DNA of 13,966 bases from UBA1138 sp036338615 (GTDB lineage: Bacteria > Gemmatimonadota > Gemmatimonadetes > Longimicrobiales > Gaopeijiaceae): contig JAYZBT010000392.1 of the NCBI GenBank assembly GCA_036338615.1, positions 1 to 13,966 on the forward strand. Reading direction: 5' to 3'. Below, in pieces: positions 1-7,487 of the stretch (its first letter is position 1; the number at the start of each line of letters is the position of its first letter). Under the pieces are notes generated by a model. The model saw only the letters and a program-made list of their open reading frames with translations, was not told the origin of the DNA and did no database searches. A program made the translations under genes and the position numbers.

Positions 1-727
1 CGAGCAGACTGTCCGTCGGGCCCTCTTCGGCGATCCGGCCGCGATAGAGCACCACCGTTCGGTTCGTGATCTGTCGGACGACGGCGAGGTTGTGGGTGAT
101 GAAGATGAGGGTTAGGTCGAGTTCCCGCTGCAGTCTTCGCAGCAGATTGAGGATCGTTGCCTGCACCGATACGTCGAGCGCAGAGACGGCCTCATCAGCG
201 ACCAGGACGTCGGGCGAAACAGCGAGCGCCCGCGCGATTGCGACCCGCTGTCGCTGGCCCCCGGATAGCTGGCGGGGCCGGAGTTTCAGGACGGCGTCCG
301 GGAGGTCGACCATCGCGAGGAGTTCGCGCGCTTGAGCTATTCGATCTGCGTGAGGGACGGTCGGTACGTTGCGGATCGCCTCAACGAGCGAGCGTTCGAT
401 CGACATCGCCGGGTTCAATGACCCCGTCGGGTCCTGGAAGACCATCTGGATCCGACGACGCATCGCCGGATCCCTTCTCCCGGCGAGCGACCGCCCCTCC
501 ATTAGGACCTCCCCATCGCTCGGTATCTGGAATCCGGTGAGGCAGCGGGCGAGTGTCGTCTTGCCGCAGCCCGATTCCCCGACTATGGCAACCGAATCGC
601 CGGTGTCGATTCGGAGATCCACGGGTCCGAGCGCTCGAAACCGCTCGGCGCGGGAGCTGGGCAGCAGTGAGCTGCTGGGCCGGTCGAAGTCGACAGTGAG
701 GCGACTCACCTCAAGCAGCGGAGCCAT
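1..727 (-). CDS. ABC importer ATPase, OppF/DppF type (C-terminus cut by window edge)
   Basis: Second ATPase of a peptide-type ABC importer; it would hydrolyse ATP on the cytoplasmic face together with the OppD/DppD-type ATPase encoded just upstream. About 242 residues are visible, and the frame is still open at the left edge. Reading from the ATG at 727, the motifs are Walker A GESGCGKT (residues 50-57), Q-loop Gln98, signature LSGGQRQR (154-161), Walker B VLVADE (174-179) followed by AVSALD, and H-loop His212. The loop after Walker B has Ala where Pro is more usual (DEAVSALD versus DEPVSALD); OppF-type proteins vary there. The usual C-terminal OppF extension lies outside the window. The start overlaps the end of the preceding ATPase gene by 17 bases, which implies translational coupling and last place in the operon seen here. 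The family call is firm; the substrate is unknown. Confidence 0.95.
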   Translation of the reverse strand, partial: MAPLLEVSRLTVDFDRPSSSLLPSSRAERFRALGPVDLRIDTGDSVAIVGESGCGKTTLARCLTGFQIPSDGEVLMEGRSLAGRRDPAMRRRIQMVFQDPTGSLNPAMSIERSLVEAIRNVPTVPHADRIAQARELLAMVDLPDAVLKLRPRQLSGGQRQRVAIARALAVSPDVLVADEAVSALDVSVQATILNLLRRLQRELDLTLIFITHNLAVVRQITNRTVVLYRGRIAEEGPTDSLL

Positions 728-1712
728 CGGACCCTCCCGAGAGGTCGAGCAACTGCTCGGCGTAGGTGCATGCCGTCGCTCGGTCGGTTGATATCTGACG
801 GCGGGTGAACGCCGGACCTTCACTGCACGACGGCTCGGCCATGAAGCAGCGGGGATGGAAACGGCACCCCGTGGGGAACTGCCATGGGTTGGGCGCGACC
901 CCAGGTATGCCGACCAAGTCGTCCAATCTTTCTGCGACGTCGGGTACCGAGTCGATCAGCATCCGCGTGTAGGGATGAGCGGGCGAGGCGAACACCTCCT
1001 CTGCCTTGCCGGATTCGACTATCTGGCCGGCGTAGATGATCGCCACGTCGTCGCAGACCTCGTTGACAACCGCAAGGTCGTGGGTGACGTAGATGAGGGA
1101 CATTTCGTGCTCCTCGCGAATCCGGCGGAGGAGTCGAAGAATGCGCTGCTGGATAGTTACGTCCAGCGCTGTGGTTGGCTCGTCGCAGAGCAGGACGCGC
1201 GGCTCGGAAGCCATGGCCATGGCGATCATGACACGCTGGCGCTGTCCACCCGAGATCTGGTGTGGGTATGCGCTCATTACAGCCGCAGGGTCGGATATGC
1301 CGACCTCTCGGAGGAGTGAAAGGGCCCGCTCCTCCGTCCCCTTCCGACCTGATCGACCGCCCGCGCGGAGCACGTCGTCCAGCAAACCTTTGACTCTGAG
1401 CAGCGGGTTGAGCGCGCCGAGCGGCTCCTGGAAGACCATCGCCACACCGGGCGTCGCACGAGGGCGACGGCTCGTCGATCGAGGGATGACCTCGCCGTCC
1501 ACCCTGATCTCACCGGAGCGAACCGTCACCCTCGGCGGAAGCAGGCCCATGAGCGCACGTAGGGTCAGCGACTTACCCGAACCGGACTCGCCGACGATGC
1601 CAAGCGCCCGCCCGGGCGCCACCGCCACATCGAGATCCTCCACCGGAGTGAATGATCTGCGGCCGGCGTCTACTTCGATGGTCAACTGCCGAGCCTCGAG
1701 GGACGGGGTCAT
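711..1712 (-). CDS. ABC importer ATPase, OppD/DppD type
   Basis: First ATPase of the peptide-type importer, 333 residues, the usual length for OppD/DppD. Motifs are Walker A GESGSGKS (residues 41-48), Q-loop Gln95, signature ISGGQRQR (153-160), Walker B VLLCDE (173-178) with PTTALD, and H-loop His211. The C-terminus carries the oligopeptide-transporter extension with the cysteine-spaced segment GCRFHPRC, seen in this subfamily and linked in some members to an iron-sulfur cluster. I chose the ATG at 1712 because its A is also the last base of the upstream permease stop (TGATG, one-base overlap). An in-frame opening reaches back to 1853, but that extra stretch lies inside the permease gene and has no ATPase-like content. 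It overlaps the next ATPase gene by 17 bases. Confidence 0.96.
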   Translation of the reverse strand: MTPSLEARQLTIEVDAGRRSFTPVEDLDVAVAPGRALGIVGESGSGKSLTLRALMGLLPPRVTVRSGEIRVDGEVIPRSTSRRPRATPGVAMVFQEPLGALNPLLRVKGLLDDVLRAGGRSGRKGTEERALSLLREVGISDPAAVMSAYPHQISGGQRQRVMIAMAMASEPRVLLCDEPTTALDVTIQQRILRLLRRIREEHEMSLIYVTHDLAVVNEVCDDVAIIYAGQIVESGKAEEVFASPAHPYTRMLIDSVPDVAERLDDLVGIPGVAPNPWQFPTGCRFHPRCFMAEPSCSEGPAFTRRQISTDRATACTYAEQLLDLSGGSDGSAA

Positions 1713-2554
1713 CACACTCCTAGATGATCGTCGAGCCCATCGCCGATCAGCGCGAACGTGAGGCCGAGAGCGATCATCGTAAGTCCCGGGAAGATCGCCT
1801 GCAGCGGATCGGTCGTGAGGTACAGCCGGCCGGATGCGACCATCGCACCCCATTCCGCCGTAGGCGCCTGCACCCCGATCCCGAAGAAGGAGAACGTTGC
1901 GATCGTGCCGATGGCCAACACGACGTCGGACGACATGTATATGAGAACCTGGCGGAACGCGTTGGGAAAGATATGCAGGCAGAGCAATCTCACACCCGAT
2001 GTGCCGGTCCCCCTCGCGGCATGGACGTAGTCGAGGCCCCTGACGCGAAGCACCTCACCGCGGACGATGCGGGCATAGATAACCCAGTTGATGACGACGT
2101 AGCCGATGACCAGCGACCTTGCTCCCGGTCCGAGGGCGAAGACAACGGCGATGAGGAGCACGTAGACGGGGAAGGCCTGCACCAGGCTGCCGAGGCCGTT
2201 CAGGAGAGAGTCGACGAAACCGCCACGGTAGGCGGCGATACCGCCGACCACGGCACCCACGGCCGCCGACAGCGCCACCACGGTGACCGCTAGGGGAAGG
2301 TCCACCCGCGCTGCGTGGATGATCCGTGACAGCACGTCCCGCCCCAGAGGATCGGTACCGAGCAGGTGCGTCGAACTGGGCTCCTCGAGTGGGTAGGCCA
2401 CCAGTTTGTTGGGATCGTACGGGGCGATCACCGAGGCGAGCGCGGCCGCGAGCACGAAGCAGGCGAGCATCACCAGGCCGGCGATGAGCTTGTTCGGCAA
2501 TCGACGCCGGAAGTTCTCCTCGAACTCCTGCAGCGGGGCTATGGCGGCGGTCAT
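1712..2554 (-). CDS. ABC importer permease, OppC/DppC type
   Basis: Second membrane subunit of the importer, 280 residues. A cytoplasmic N-terminus with the phenylalanine/arginine-rich EFEENFRRR leads into a first membrane helix (about 23-44). Next comes the OppC hallmark LGTDPLGRDVLSRI (65-78), then further helices near 88-108, 123-142 and 148-162. The EAA loop that contacts the ATPases follows (about 165-197, with DYVHAARGTG and ending IFPN), then two more hydrophobic segments. I chose the ATG at 2554 because it overlaps the upstream permease stop as ATGA and gives the normal family length. The open frame extends back to 3007, but that part is a shadow of the other permease. Stop-start overlap with the ATPase at 1712 shows a compact operon. 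Confidence 0.95.
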   Translation of the reverse strand: MTAAIAPLQEFEENFRRRLPNKLIAGLVMLACFVLAAALASVIAPYDPNKLVAYPLEEPSSTHLLGTDPLGRDVLSRIIHAARVDLPLAVTVVALSAAVGAVVGGIAAYRGGFVDSLLNGLGSLVQAFPVYVLLIAVVFALGPGARSLVIGYVVINWVIYARIVRGEVLRVRGLDYVHAARGTGTSGVRLLCLHIFPNAFRQVLIYMSSDVVLAIGTIATFSFFGIGVQAPTAEWGAMVASGRLYLTTDPLQAIFPGLTMIALGLTFALIGDGLDDHLGV

Positions 2555-3495
2555 CGCAACTCGATTCTCGGATCTATCAGCGTGTACACGATGTCGGCGA
2601 TCAGGTACGTGGTTACCGTCACGAGGGCGAAGATGAGGGTGACCCCCTGGACAACCGGAAAGTCCTTCGTGTTGACAGCCATGGTGACGGCCTGCCCGAT
2701 ACCGGGAAGCCCGAACGTCGTCTCGACAACGACGATGCCGAAAAGCATGTACGGGACCGAGACCGCCATAAGCGAAACGGCGGGTACGAGCGCGTTCGGC
2801 ACTTCGTGGCGCAGCAGTCGGCGGAGGCCCGTCACGCCTGACGCTGTGGCGACCGCGATGTAGTCGGACTCTTGGATACGCAGGAACTCGGCTCGGAGAC
2901 CCCGCAGGACCAGGGGTGCCTGAGCGATTGCGATCGTCACGCTCGGCAGCACAAGGGCGCGGGCGCGCTCTGCCAGAGTCCCTCCGTACCCTGTGACCGG
3001 GAACCAACCTGTCGGCAGCGCAACCGCTGTCAGCAGTACGATGCCAGTCCAGAACATCGGGACCGCCAACGTGACCGTCGAGTAGGCGCGGATTGCGTGG
3101 TCGGCGAAGCGGTCACGTCTCGTTGCGGACCACCAGGCGAGCGGCGTGGCGATCAACATCGCCAGCCCGGACCCGAGCATGATCAGCGTCAGGCTGAGGG
3201 GGATACCCGACGTGATTATCTCGGTCACTGGAGTTCGGCTCCTGACGGAGGTGCCGAGGTCCCCTTGTGCAGCGTCGACGACGTAGCTCACGTACTGAAC
3301 GAAGAATGGCCGGTCCAGGCCGAGTTCAGTTCGAACCTCGGCAACCTCCTCTAGGGTCGAGCGGTGCCCTGCCATGGCGCGTGCCGGGTCGCCCGGGGTG
3401 ATTTGCAGTAGTGAGAACACCACGAACAACACCGCGAGAAGTAGAGGGACCAGCCCCGCAACGCGGCGCAGGATGTATCGCGAGCGGTCACTCAT
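2551..3495 (-). CDS. ABC importer permease, OppB/DppB type
   Basis: First membrane subunit and first gene of the minus-strand importer operon, 314 residues, typical for DppB/OppB. The N-terminus (YILRRVAGLVPLLLAVLFVV) is the usual first helix, followed by the periplasmic signature LLQITPGDPAR (29-39) and ELGLDRPFFVQY (57-68). The EAA loop lies at about 198-234 (RGLRAEFLRIQESDYI through HEVPNAL), and the family C-terminus ends TLIDPRIELR. No strong Shine-Dalgarno is visible before the ATG at 3495, so initiation may be weak or helped by other context. It is divergent from the binding-protein gene, with 200 bases between the two starts. The four minus-strand genes overlap one another and are surely cotranscribed. 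Confidence 0.95.
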   Translation of the reverse strand: MSDRSRYILRRVAGLVPLLLAVLFVVFSLLQITPGDPARAMAGHRSTLEEVAEVRTELGLDRPFFVQYVSYVVDAAQGDLGTSVRSRTPVTEIITSGIPLSLTLIMLGSGLAMLIATPLAWWSATRRDRFADHAIRAYSTVTLAVPMFWTGIVLLTAVALPTGWFPVTGYGGTLAERARALVLPSVTIAIAQAPLVLRGLRAEFLRIQESDYIAVATASGVTGLRRLLRHEVPNALVPAVSLMAVSVPYMLFGIVVVETTFGLPGIGQAVTMAVNTKDFPVVQGVTLIFALVTVTTYLIADIVYTLIDPRIELR

Positions 3496-3632
3496 TTAGA
3501 CGGCTTGGTGCACACCGCTGCGACCGTACGGCGAAGCATTGGCCCACTTCAATCGGAGTTCACGCAAAGGCACCGGGTCATCAGCAGCACCCGAGAGAGT
3601 GCTTTGGTGAGGGTCTGTGGTCTTGGTCGTAC

Positions 3633-3662
3633 TTGACTACTCCGGCGAGCAACTGCGATGAT
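3633..3662 (+). promoter_or_regulatory. Possible sigma70-like promoter for the binding-protein gene
   Basis: TTGACT at 3633-3638 matches a -35 box well. GATGAT at 3657-3662 is a 4-of-6 match to a -10 box at a spacing of 18. Transcription would begin a few bases before the palindrome at 3677. This is a weak call: the -10 is poor and actinobacterial promoters vary. The rest of the 200-base divergent region (3496-3695) holds no other recognisable element apart from that palindrome. Confidence 0.3.
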
Positions 3663-3676
3663 CGGCGCCATATCGA

Positions 3677-3690
3677 CTCAGGATCCTAGG
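3677..3690. promoter_or_regulatory. Probable operator, imperfect palindrome CTCAGGATCCTAGG
   Basis: Fourteen bases matching 12 of 14 positions of the perfect palindrome at 13666-13679 upstream of the P450 operon; the shared form is CTYAGGATCCTARG. It ends five bases before the ATG of the binding-protein gene, so a bound protein could block both promoter clearance and the ribosome site. Two copies of a palindrome this long, both in promoter regions, are best explained as sites for one dimeric repressor. The regulator family is unknown and no regulator gene is in the window. Confidence 0.55.
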
Positions 3691-3695
3691 ATGGT

Positions 3696-5444
3696 ATGAC
3701 CGTGCGAACAATCCGAAATCCGCTCTGGAAGGTTCTTCCCGTTCTGCTCGCTGGGGCACTGGTTGTAGCAGCCTGTGGCGATGACGACTCCGCCGCTCCG
3801 GCCCCGGCTACGACCGCGGCCCCGGCTACAACCGCCGCCCCGGCTACGACCGCGGCCCCGGCTACGACCGCCGCCCCGGCTACAACCGCCGCCCCGGCTA
3901 CAACCGCCGCCCCGGCTACAACCGCTGCTCCGACTACGACCGTTGCTTTAGCGTCTGGGCTTCTTGGGATCGACCCTGGGCCCGTGGCGTGCGCGGCGGC
4001 GGTGGGCGGTTCGGTCATCGTGGCGCTCGCAGAGGAGCTCCCGACCCTTGATGCGACCAACGATGGCACGTTGGGCACATCTTCGAACGCGCTTTATGCG
4101 CTGATCTACGACCGGTTCTTCCGGACTACTCCTGACCTCGGCGAGCTCGATCCGCAGCTCGCTACATCGGCCGAGGCGAATGAGGACTACACGGAGTGGA
4201 CGATCCATCTCCGCGAAGGCGTCACCTTCCACGACGGTTCGCCGTTCACGGCAGCGGATGCTGCGTTCAGCCTGCTGTACACCTTCGACCAATGGAACGG
4301 CTACACCTTCGGACCGATGGCGGACGTCTCGATCGTCGACGACTTCACCGTGTCAGTGACCTTTGACAGCCCCTACAGCAGCTTCCTGCTGGAGGGCCTT
4401 GCGGCCCCGTTCAGCGGAATCGTCTTCAAGGAAGACTTCGGGGGCCTCAGCTCGGAGGAGTACTTCCAGGCGCCCATCACCACCGGGCCGTACTCCGTCG
4501 AGGACTACAACCCGTCGATGGGTCTCACTCTCGTGGCCAACAACGACTACTGGGGCGACGGACCGTACCTAGAGACCGTCGAGGTGAGGTTCCTGTCTGA
4601 TCCCGTCCAGCGCTCACTCGGGCTGCAGGCTGGCGAGTTCGCCTACGCCGACATGATGACAGCACGACTGATGGATGAGCTGCCGGCCGGCGTGCAGGGG
4701 AGGGTGCTGCCGTCGACTGCCGTCGTTACGTTGTTCATCTGGCCGCACAACCCCCTTCTCGCAGATGACAATGTCCGGGCCGCGATCCGTCACGCGATCG
4801 ACCGGGAGAAGATTGCCGAGTTCGTCTACGGTGACTACGCGACAGCGGCCGGCACCTATCTGCCCAGCAACCTGCCCGGCGTAAATGGCATCGACGGAGA
4901 CGAGTACGACTTCGACCTCGAGCGGGCTCGCGCGCTGATGGCGGACTCGGAGTTTCCCGACGGCGGGTCCTTCGAGCTCGTCTACACATCGGGTAACCCC
5001 AACATCGAGCTGGAAGCTCAGTTGATCCAGGCGAATCTGTCCGAGATCGATATCGATGTCGCGCTCGCACCGGTCAGTGCCTCCGAGTACGCGGAGTCGA
5101 TGGATGCCCGTACGGCCGAAGCGGCGCTGTTTAACAACACCGCGATCACTGCGGACCCGGTCGACTTCACGAGTTTCATCGTTCTCGATTTCGGGGTTGC
5201 GCTTGGCGGAAGCTGGCCGATCGAGGTCCTGGAGGACGTGGTGGAGCGACTATTCGCCACCGACGACCCGGCCGAGGCGGAAGCCCTTTACGACGAGAGC
5301 GCTGCCTACATGGCGACCCTGGCGGCTCACATTCCGACCGTCAACCCGTCGTACCTCCTTGCGCACAGCACAAGTCTTCAGAATCTCGTCATCAGCGCCT
5401 TGAACGAGCCGAGGCTCAATGAGGCGTGGTTGTGCGAAGGCTGA
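3696..5444 (+). CDS. Extracellular solute-binding lipoprotein, family 5 (peptide/opine/nickel type)
   Basis: Ligand-capturing lipoprotein for the divergent ABC importer, 582 residues. A short positively charged N-terminus (MTVRTIRNPLWK) and hydrophobic helix end in the lipobox VVAAC, with the lipidated Cys at residue 27. A flexible linker of seven exact PATTAA repeats plus one variant copy (37-84) then spaces the protein from the membrane. The SBP_bac_5 domain fills the rest: the segment near residues 165-195 (WTIHLREGVTFHDGSPFTAADAAFSLLY) is the family signature in place and order. Two cysteines of the mature domain, 99 and 580, sit near its ends and might pair. The ATG at 3696 is fixed because the only nearby alternative, at 3691, meets a stop after two codons. 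Ligand specificity cannot be read from the sequence. Confidence 0.95.
   Translation: MTVRTIRNPLWKVLPVLLAGALVVAACGDDDSAAPAPATTAAPATTAAPATTAAPATTAAPATTAAPATTAAPATTAAPTTTVALASGLLGIDPGPVACAAAVGGSVIVALAEELPTLDATNDGTLGTSSNALYALIYDRFFRTTPDLGELDPQLATSAEANEDYTEWTIHLREGVTFHDGSPFTAADAAFSLLYTFDQWNGYTFGPMADVSIVDDFTVSVTFDSPYSSFLLEGLAAPFSGIVFKEDFGGLSSEEYFQAPITTGPYSVEDYNPSMGLTLVANNDYWGDGPYLETVEVRFLSDPVQRSLGLQAGEFAYADMMTARLMDELPAGVQGRVLPSTAVVTLFIWPHNPLLADDNVRAAIRHAIDREKIAEFVYGDYATAAGTYLPSNLPGVNGIDGDEYDFDLERARALMADSEFPDGGSFELVYTSGNPNIELEAQLIQANLSEIDIDVALAPVSASEYAESMDARTAEAALFNNTAITADPVDFTSFIVLDFGVALGGSWPIEVLEDVVERLFATDDPAEAEALYDESAAYMATLAAHIPTVNPSYLLAHSTSLQNLVISALNEPRLNEAWLCEG
3804..3947 (+). repeat. Eight-copy 18-base tandem repeat encoding the PATTAA linker
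   Basis: Eight in-frame 18-base units encode PATTAA seven times, then PTTTVA. Units differ from each other mainly at third codon positions (ACG/ACA, GCG/GCC), and the last unit is the most diverged. This is a low-complexity spacer between the lipid anchor and the binding domain, and likely to vary in copy number between strains. It is coding sequence, not a CRISPR or intergenic repeat. Confidence 0.9.
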
Positions 5445-5520
5445 CGACGCTAGATCCGCACGACAAGCACTGGGTTCCTACTCGGTAGTTCGGGTAGTGA
5501 GGAAGATCGGGGTCTAACCG

Positions 5521-5539
5521 CGAGGGCTCTAGGCCCTTG
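5521..5539 (+). terminator. Weak stem-loop downstream of the binding-protein gene
   Basis: A seven-pair stem (CGAGGGC with GCCCTTG, including one G-U pair) closes a five-base loop, 76 bases after the stop codon at 5444. No T-run follows, so an intrinsic terminator is only possible. The rest of 5445-5584 holds nothing else I can name. Confidence 0.25.
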
Positions 5540-6235
5540 GAACATGAACGTGACATATCGTGAGAACAATACGAAAGAATAATCATGGCAAAATCGGCAG
5601 CTGTTCCATCGATAGAGAAAATAACTATCCCCGCTTGCCATGGTAAAGCCGCCTTGGTAAAGCGCCGACAACACATTAAAGTCATCAATACCCATGGAAC
5701 CCAGGTCGTAGACACCTGGGCATTAAATGCGGATAACACTGGCGAGTTTATGTCGATGGAACACTGCCGGGTGGCCTGGGAACGCATTGGCCCAAGTAAA
5801 GGTGACACCATGGTCACAAATCGTCGGCGCCCAATTCTGAAAATTGTCGAGGATTCGGCGAGCGGAACGCACGACACCCTGCTCGCCGCCTGCGACCGTT
5901 ATCGTTACCAACAGCTGGGCTCTAAGGAATACCATCGCAATTGCGCCGATAATTTCTGGGAAGCACTGGTCGAGGTCGGCATGAAGCCGATCGAATTGCC
6001 ATCGCCGTTTAACCTGTGGCAAAACACGCCGGTCGAATCTGGTGGCGTGATACGACCCAATCCGCCGGTATCGAAAAAGGGTGACTATATTCTGCTGCGC
6101 GCAGAAATGGATCTGGTTATTTGTTTTTCAGCCTGTCCTCAGGATATAACTTCTATCTGTGACAAGAAGCCGCGTAATGCACATTTAGAGATATCCTGAA
6201 GAGCCATAGCCGAGATAAGTTCTATATGGGAAAGT
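5540..6235. other. AT-richer segment, probably of foreign origin
   Basis: By eye this stretch has roughly balanced base composition, whereas all flanking genes are strongly GC-rich with G/C at third codon positions. It uses codons such as AAA, ATT, TTA and AAT that are rare in the neighbouring genes. The change is abrupt: after the stem-loop at 5521-5539 on the left, and just before the P450 remnant at 6243 on the right. It coincides with a single gene (5585-6199). No inverted repeats, transposase or target-site duplication could be seen at the borders. Confidence 0.6.
5585..6199 (+). CDS. DUF1989 family protein (urea-carboxylase-associated / carboxyguanidine deiminase-like)
   Basis: A complete 204-residue DUF1989 protein. 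Family features in order are the N-terminal beta-rich part, HDTLLAACDRYRY (96-108), the YHRNCADNFWEAL segment (116-128), PFNLWQN (141-147), and the C-terminal GDYILLRAEMDL (166-177) and SACPQD (182-187). The conserved His, Cys and Asp residues are those thought to form a metal site. Known members include urea-carboxylase-associated proteins and the CgdAB carboxyguanidine deiminase of guanidine breakdown. No urea carboxylase, allophanate hydrolase or second DUF1989 subunit is present, so the substrate here is open; hydrolysis of an amidine or related C-N bond is only a guess. The gene lies in AT-richer DNA with different codon use, consistent with horizontal acquisition. It starts at the ATG at 5585 after an A-rich leader without a clear Shine-Dalgarno. 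Confidence 0.85.
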   Translation: MAKSAAVPSIEKITIPACHGKAALVKRRQHIKVINTHGTQVVDTWALNADNTGEFMSMEHCRVAWERIGPSKGDTMVTNRRRPILKIVEDSASGTHDTLLAACDRYRYQQLGSKEYHRNCADNFWEALVEVGMKPIELPSPFNLWQNTPVESGGVIRPNPPVSKKGDYILLRAEMDLVICFSACPQDITSICDKKPRNAHLEIS

Positions 6236-6242
6236 CCACCGG

Positions 6243-6371
6243 ATGGCCACTGTGGCTGAGCGCCCGACGCTCGCTGAGGTGGCACGACTCGACGATCCTG
6301 CGTTCTACGCGAGCGAGTCACACGACGTTAGTGACGGCCGTGGATCCGACATTGGCACCGTGACCACATGA
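6243..6371 (+). pseudogene. Remnant of a cytochrome P450 N-terminus (42 codons)
   Basis: This short frame encodes VARLDDPAFYASESHDV, which aligns with LARLDDPAFYANDPHAV near the N-terminus of the intact P450 at 12364-13626. After that the similarity stops: 14 unrelated residues follow, then TGA. Everything from the substrate-recognition regions to the heme-binding Cys is missing, so it cannot be a working P450. The DNA of the matching part differs mostly at third positions, so this is an older paralogue rather than a fresh copy. Its stop overlaps the start of the dehydrogenase gene as ATGA, so the stub may survive because its translation feeds ribosomes to that gene. It is also possible that it serves only as a leader peptide. 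Confidence 0.75.
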
Positions 6372-7441
6372 CCGAGGCCAGCACCGCGTACCGGATCGCG
6401 GTGATCGCCGGCGACGGGGTGGGTCCGGAGGTCGTCCGTGAGTCCGTAAAGGTGCTCGACCGCATCAGCACCATCGACCCGACCATCGGGTTCGAGTTCG
6501 ACCACCTCGACTGGGGAACCGAGCGATACCTGCGAACCGGGTCGATGATGCCCGCGGACGGCCTCACGCTGCTGCGCAACTACGACGCGATCCTCCTCGG
6601 GGCGATCGGAACGCCCGAGGTCAAGGACTACATCACCCTGCGGGGTCTGCTCCTGAAGATCCGCTTCGGGCTCCAGCACTACATCAACCTTCGACCGATC
6701 CGCCTGCTGCCGCCCGTTACTTCGCCGCTCTCCGCGGGGACGCCGTCCTCGATCGACATGGTGTTCGTCCGTGAAGGATCCGAGGGTGAATACGCGGGCG
6801 TGGGCGACATCATCGCTCGGGGCACCGAACGGGAGACCGCACTCCAAACCGCCGTGTTCTCGCGGCACGGCACCGAGCGTGTGGTGCGCTGGGCGTTCGA
6901 GTTCGCACGCGACCATGGGCGCACCCTCACGAGCGTCAGCAAGGCCAACGCCCTCGAGTACTCGGGCGGGCTCTGGGACGAGGTCTTCGATGAGATCGCA
7001 GACGAGTACCCAAAGGTCACCACGAAGCGGCTGCTCGTGGACGCTGCGGCCATGTTCATGGTCCGAGAGCCCGAGCGGTTCGAGGTGGTCGTCGCGTCGA
7101 ACCTCTACGCCGACATTCTCACGGACCTCGGCGCTGGGATCATGGGGGGCATGGGGCTTGCGCCCAGCGCGAGTCTCAACCCCGAACGTACCGCACCGTC
7201 CATGTTCGAGCCGATCCACGGTTCGGCACCCGACATCGCCGGCAGCAATCAGGCCAACCCCATCGGCTCGATCTGGAGCATCTCCATGATGCTCGACCAC
7301 CTGGGGTATCCGGAGTGGGCCGCGGCCGTTCTGGGATCAATCGAGGCAAGTCTCGGGAGCCCAGTGAGGACGCGCGATGTGGGAGGCAATGCGACGACGG
7401 CCGAGGTTGGCGATGCGATCGTCGCCCACCTCAAACTCTGA
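6368..7441 (+). CDS. Isocitrate/isopropylmalate-type dehydrogenase, tartrate/D-malate dehydrogenase-like (copy 1)
   Basis: NAD-dependent beta-decarboxylating dehydrogenase, 357 residues, in the family with isopropylmalate, tartrate (TtuC) and D-malate (DmlA) dehydrogenases. Visible landmarks are the N-terminal GDGVGP (15-20); substrate arginines Arg99, Arg109 and Arg135; catalytic Tyr142 (SEGEY) and Lys192 (VSKANA); metal-binding Asp225, Asp249 and Asp253 (NLYADILTD); and MFEPIHGSAPDIAG (279-292). The usual Asn after the third Arg (REN) is Gly136 here. The family position is sure; the substrate is not. Tartrate/malate-like is suggested by overall resemblance to the second copy at 11170-12273. 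The ATG at 6368 overlaps the stop of the P450 remnant. A SnoaL-like gene follows 60 bases downstream on the same strand. Confidence 0.9.
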   Translation: MTEASTAYRIAVIAGDGVGPEVVRESVKVLDRISTIDPTIGFEFDHLDWGTERYLRTGSMMPADGLTLLRNYDAILLGAIGTPEVKDYITLRGLLLKIRFGLQHYINLRPIRLLPPVTSPLSAGTPSSIDMVFVREGSEGEYAGVGDIIARGTERETALQTAVFSRHGTERVVRWAFEFARDHGRTLTSVSKANALEYSGGLWDEVFDEIADEYPKVTTKRLLVDAAAMFMVREPERFEVVVASNLYADILTDLGAGIMGGMGLAPSASLNPERTAPSMFEPIHGSAPDIAGSNQANPIGSIWSISMMLDHLGYPEWAAAVLGSIEASLGSPVRTRDVGGNATTAEVGDAIVAHLKL

Positions 7442-7487
7442 GGCGTTTCCGACTTCGGCGAGGAGCCGACAGCAACTCAAGATAGCT

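Noticed and set aside
1712..3007. 431-codon version of the OppC-type permease
   Set aside because: The first 151 codons lie inside the OppB-type gene and are Arg-rich nonsense. The ATG at 2554 gives the normal permease with ATGA coupling.
3804..3947. CRISPR-like or intergenic tandem array
   Set aside because: Units are 18 bases with no spacers, lie in frame inside a lipoprotein gene and encode a standard flexible linker.
3686..4078. Minus-strand frame with many VVAGAA repeats
   Set aside because: It is only the reverse reading of the PATTAA tandem repeat in the binding-lipoprotein gene.
5416..5877. Minus-strand open frame across the end of the lipoprotein gene and the start of the DUF1989 gene
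   Set aside because: It spans two real plus-strand genes and the gap between them, and its product resembles no family.
6305..7300. Open frame of 331 codons on the minus strand opposite dehydrogenase copy 1
   Set aside because: Its His/Asp/Arg/Val-rich composition is typical of reverse-strand reading of GC-rich coding DNA; the plus-strand dehydrogenase is unmistakable.
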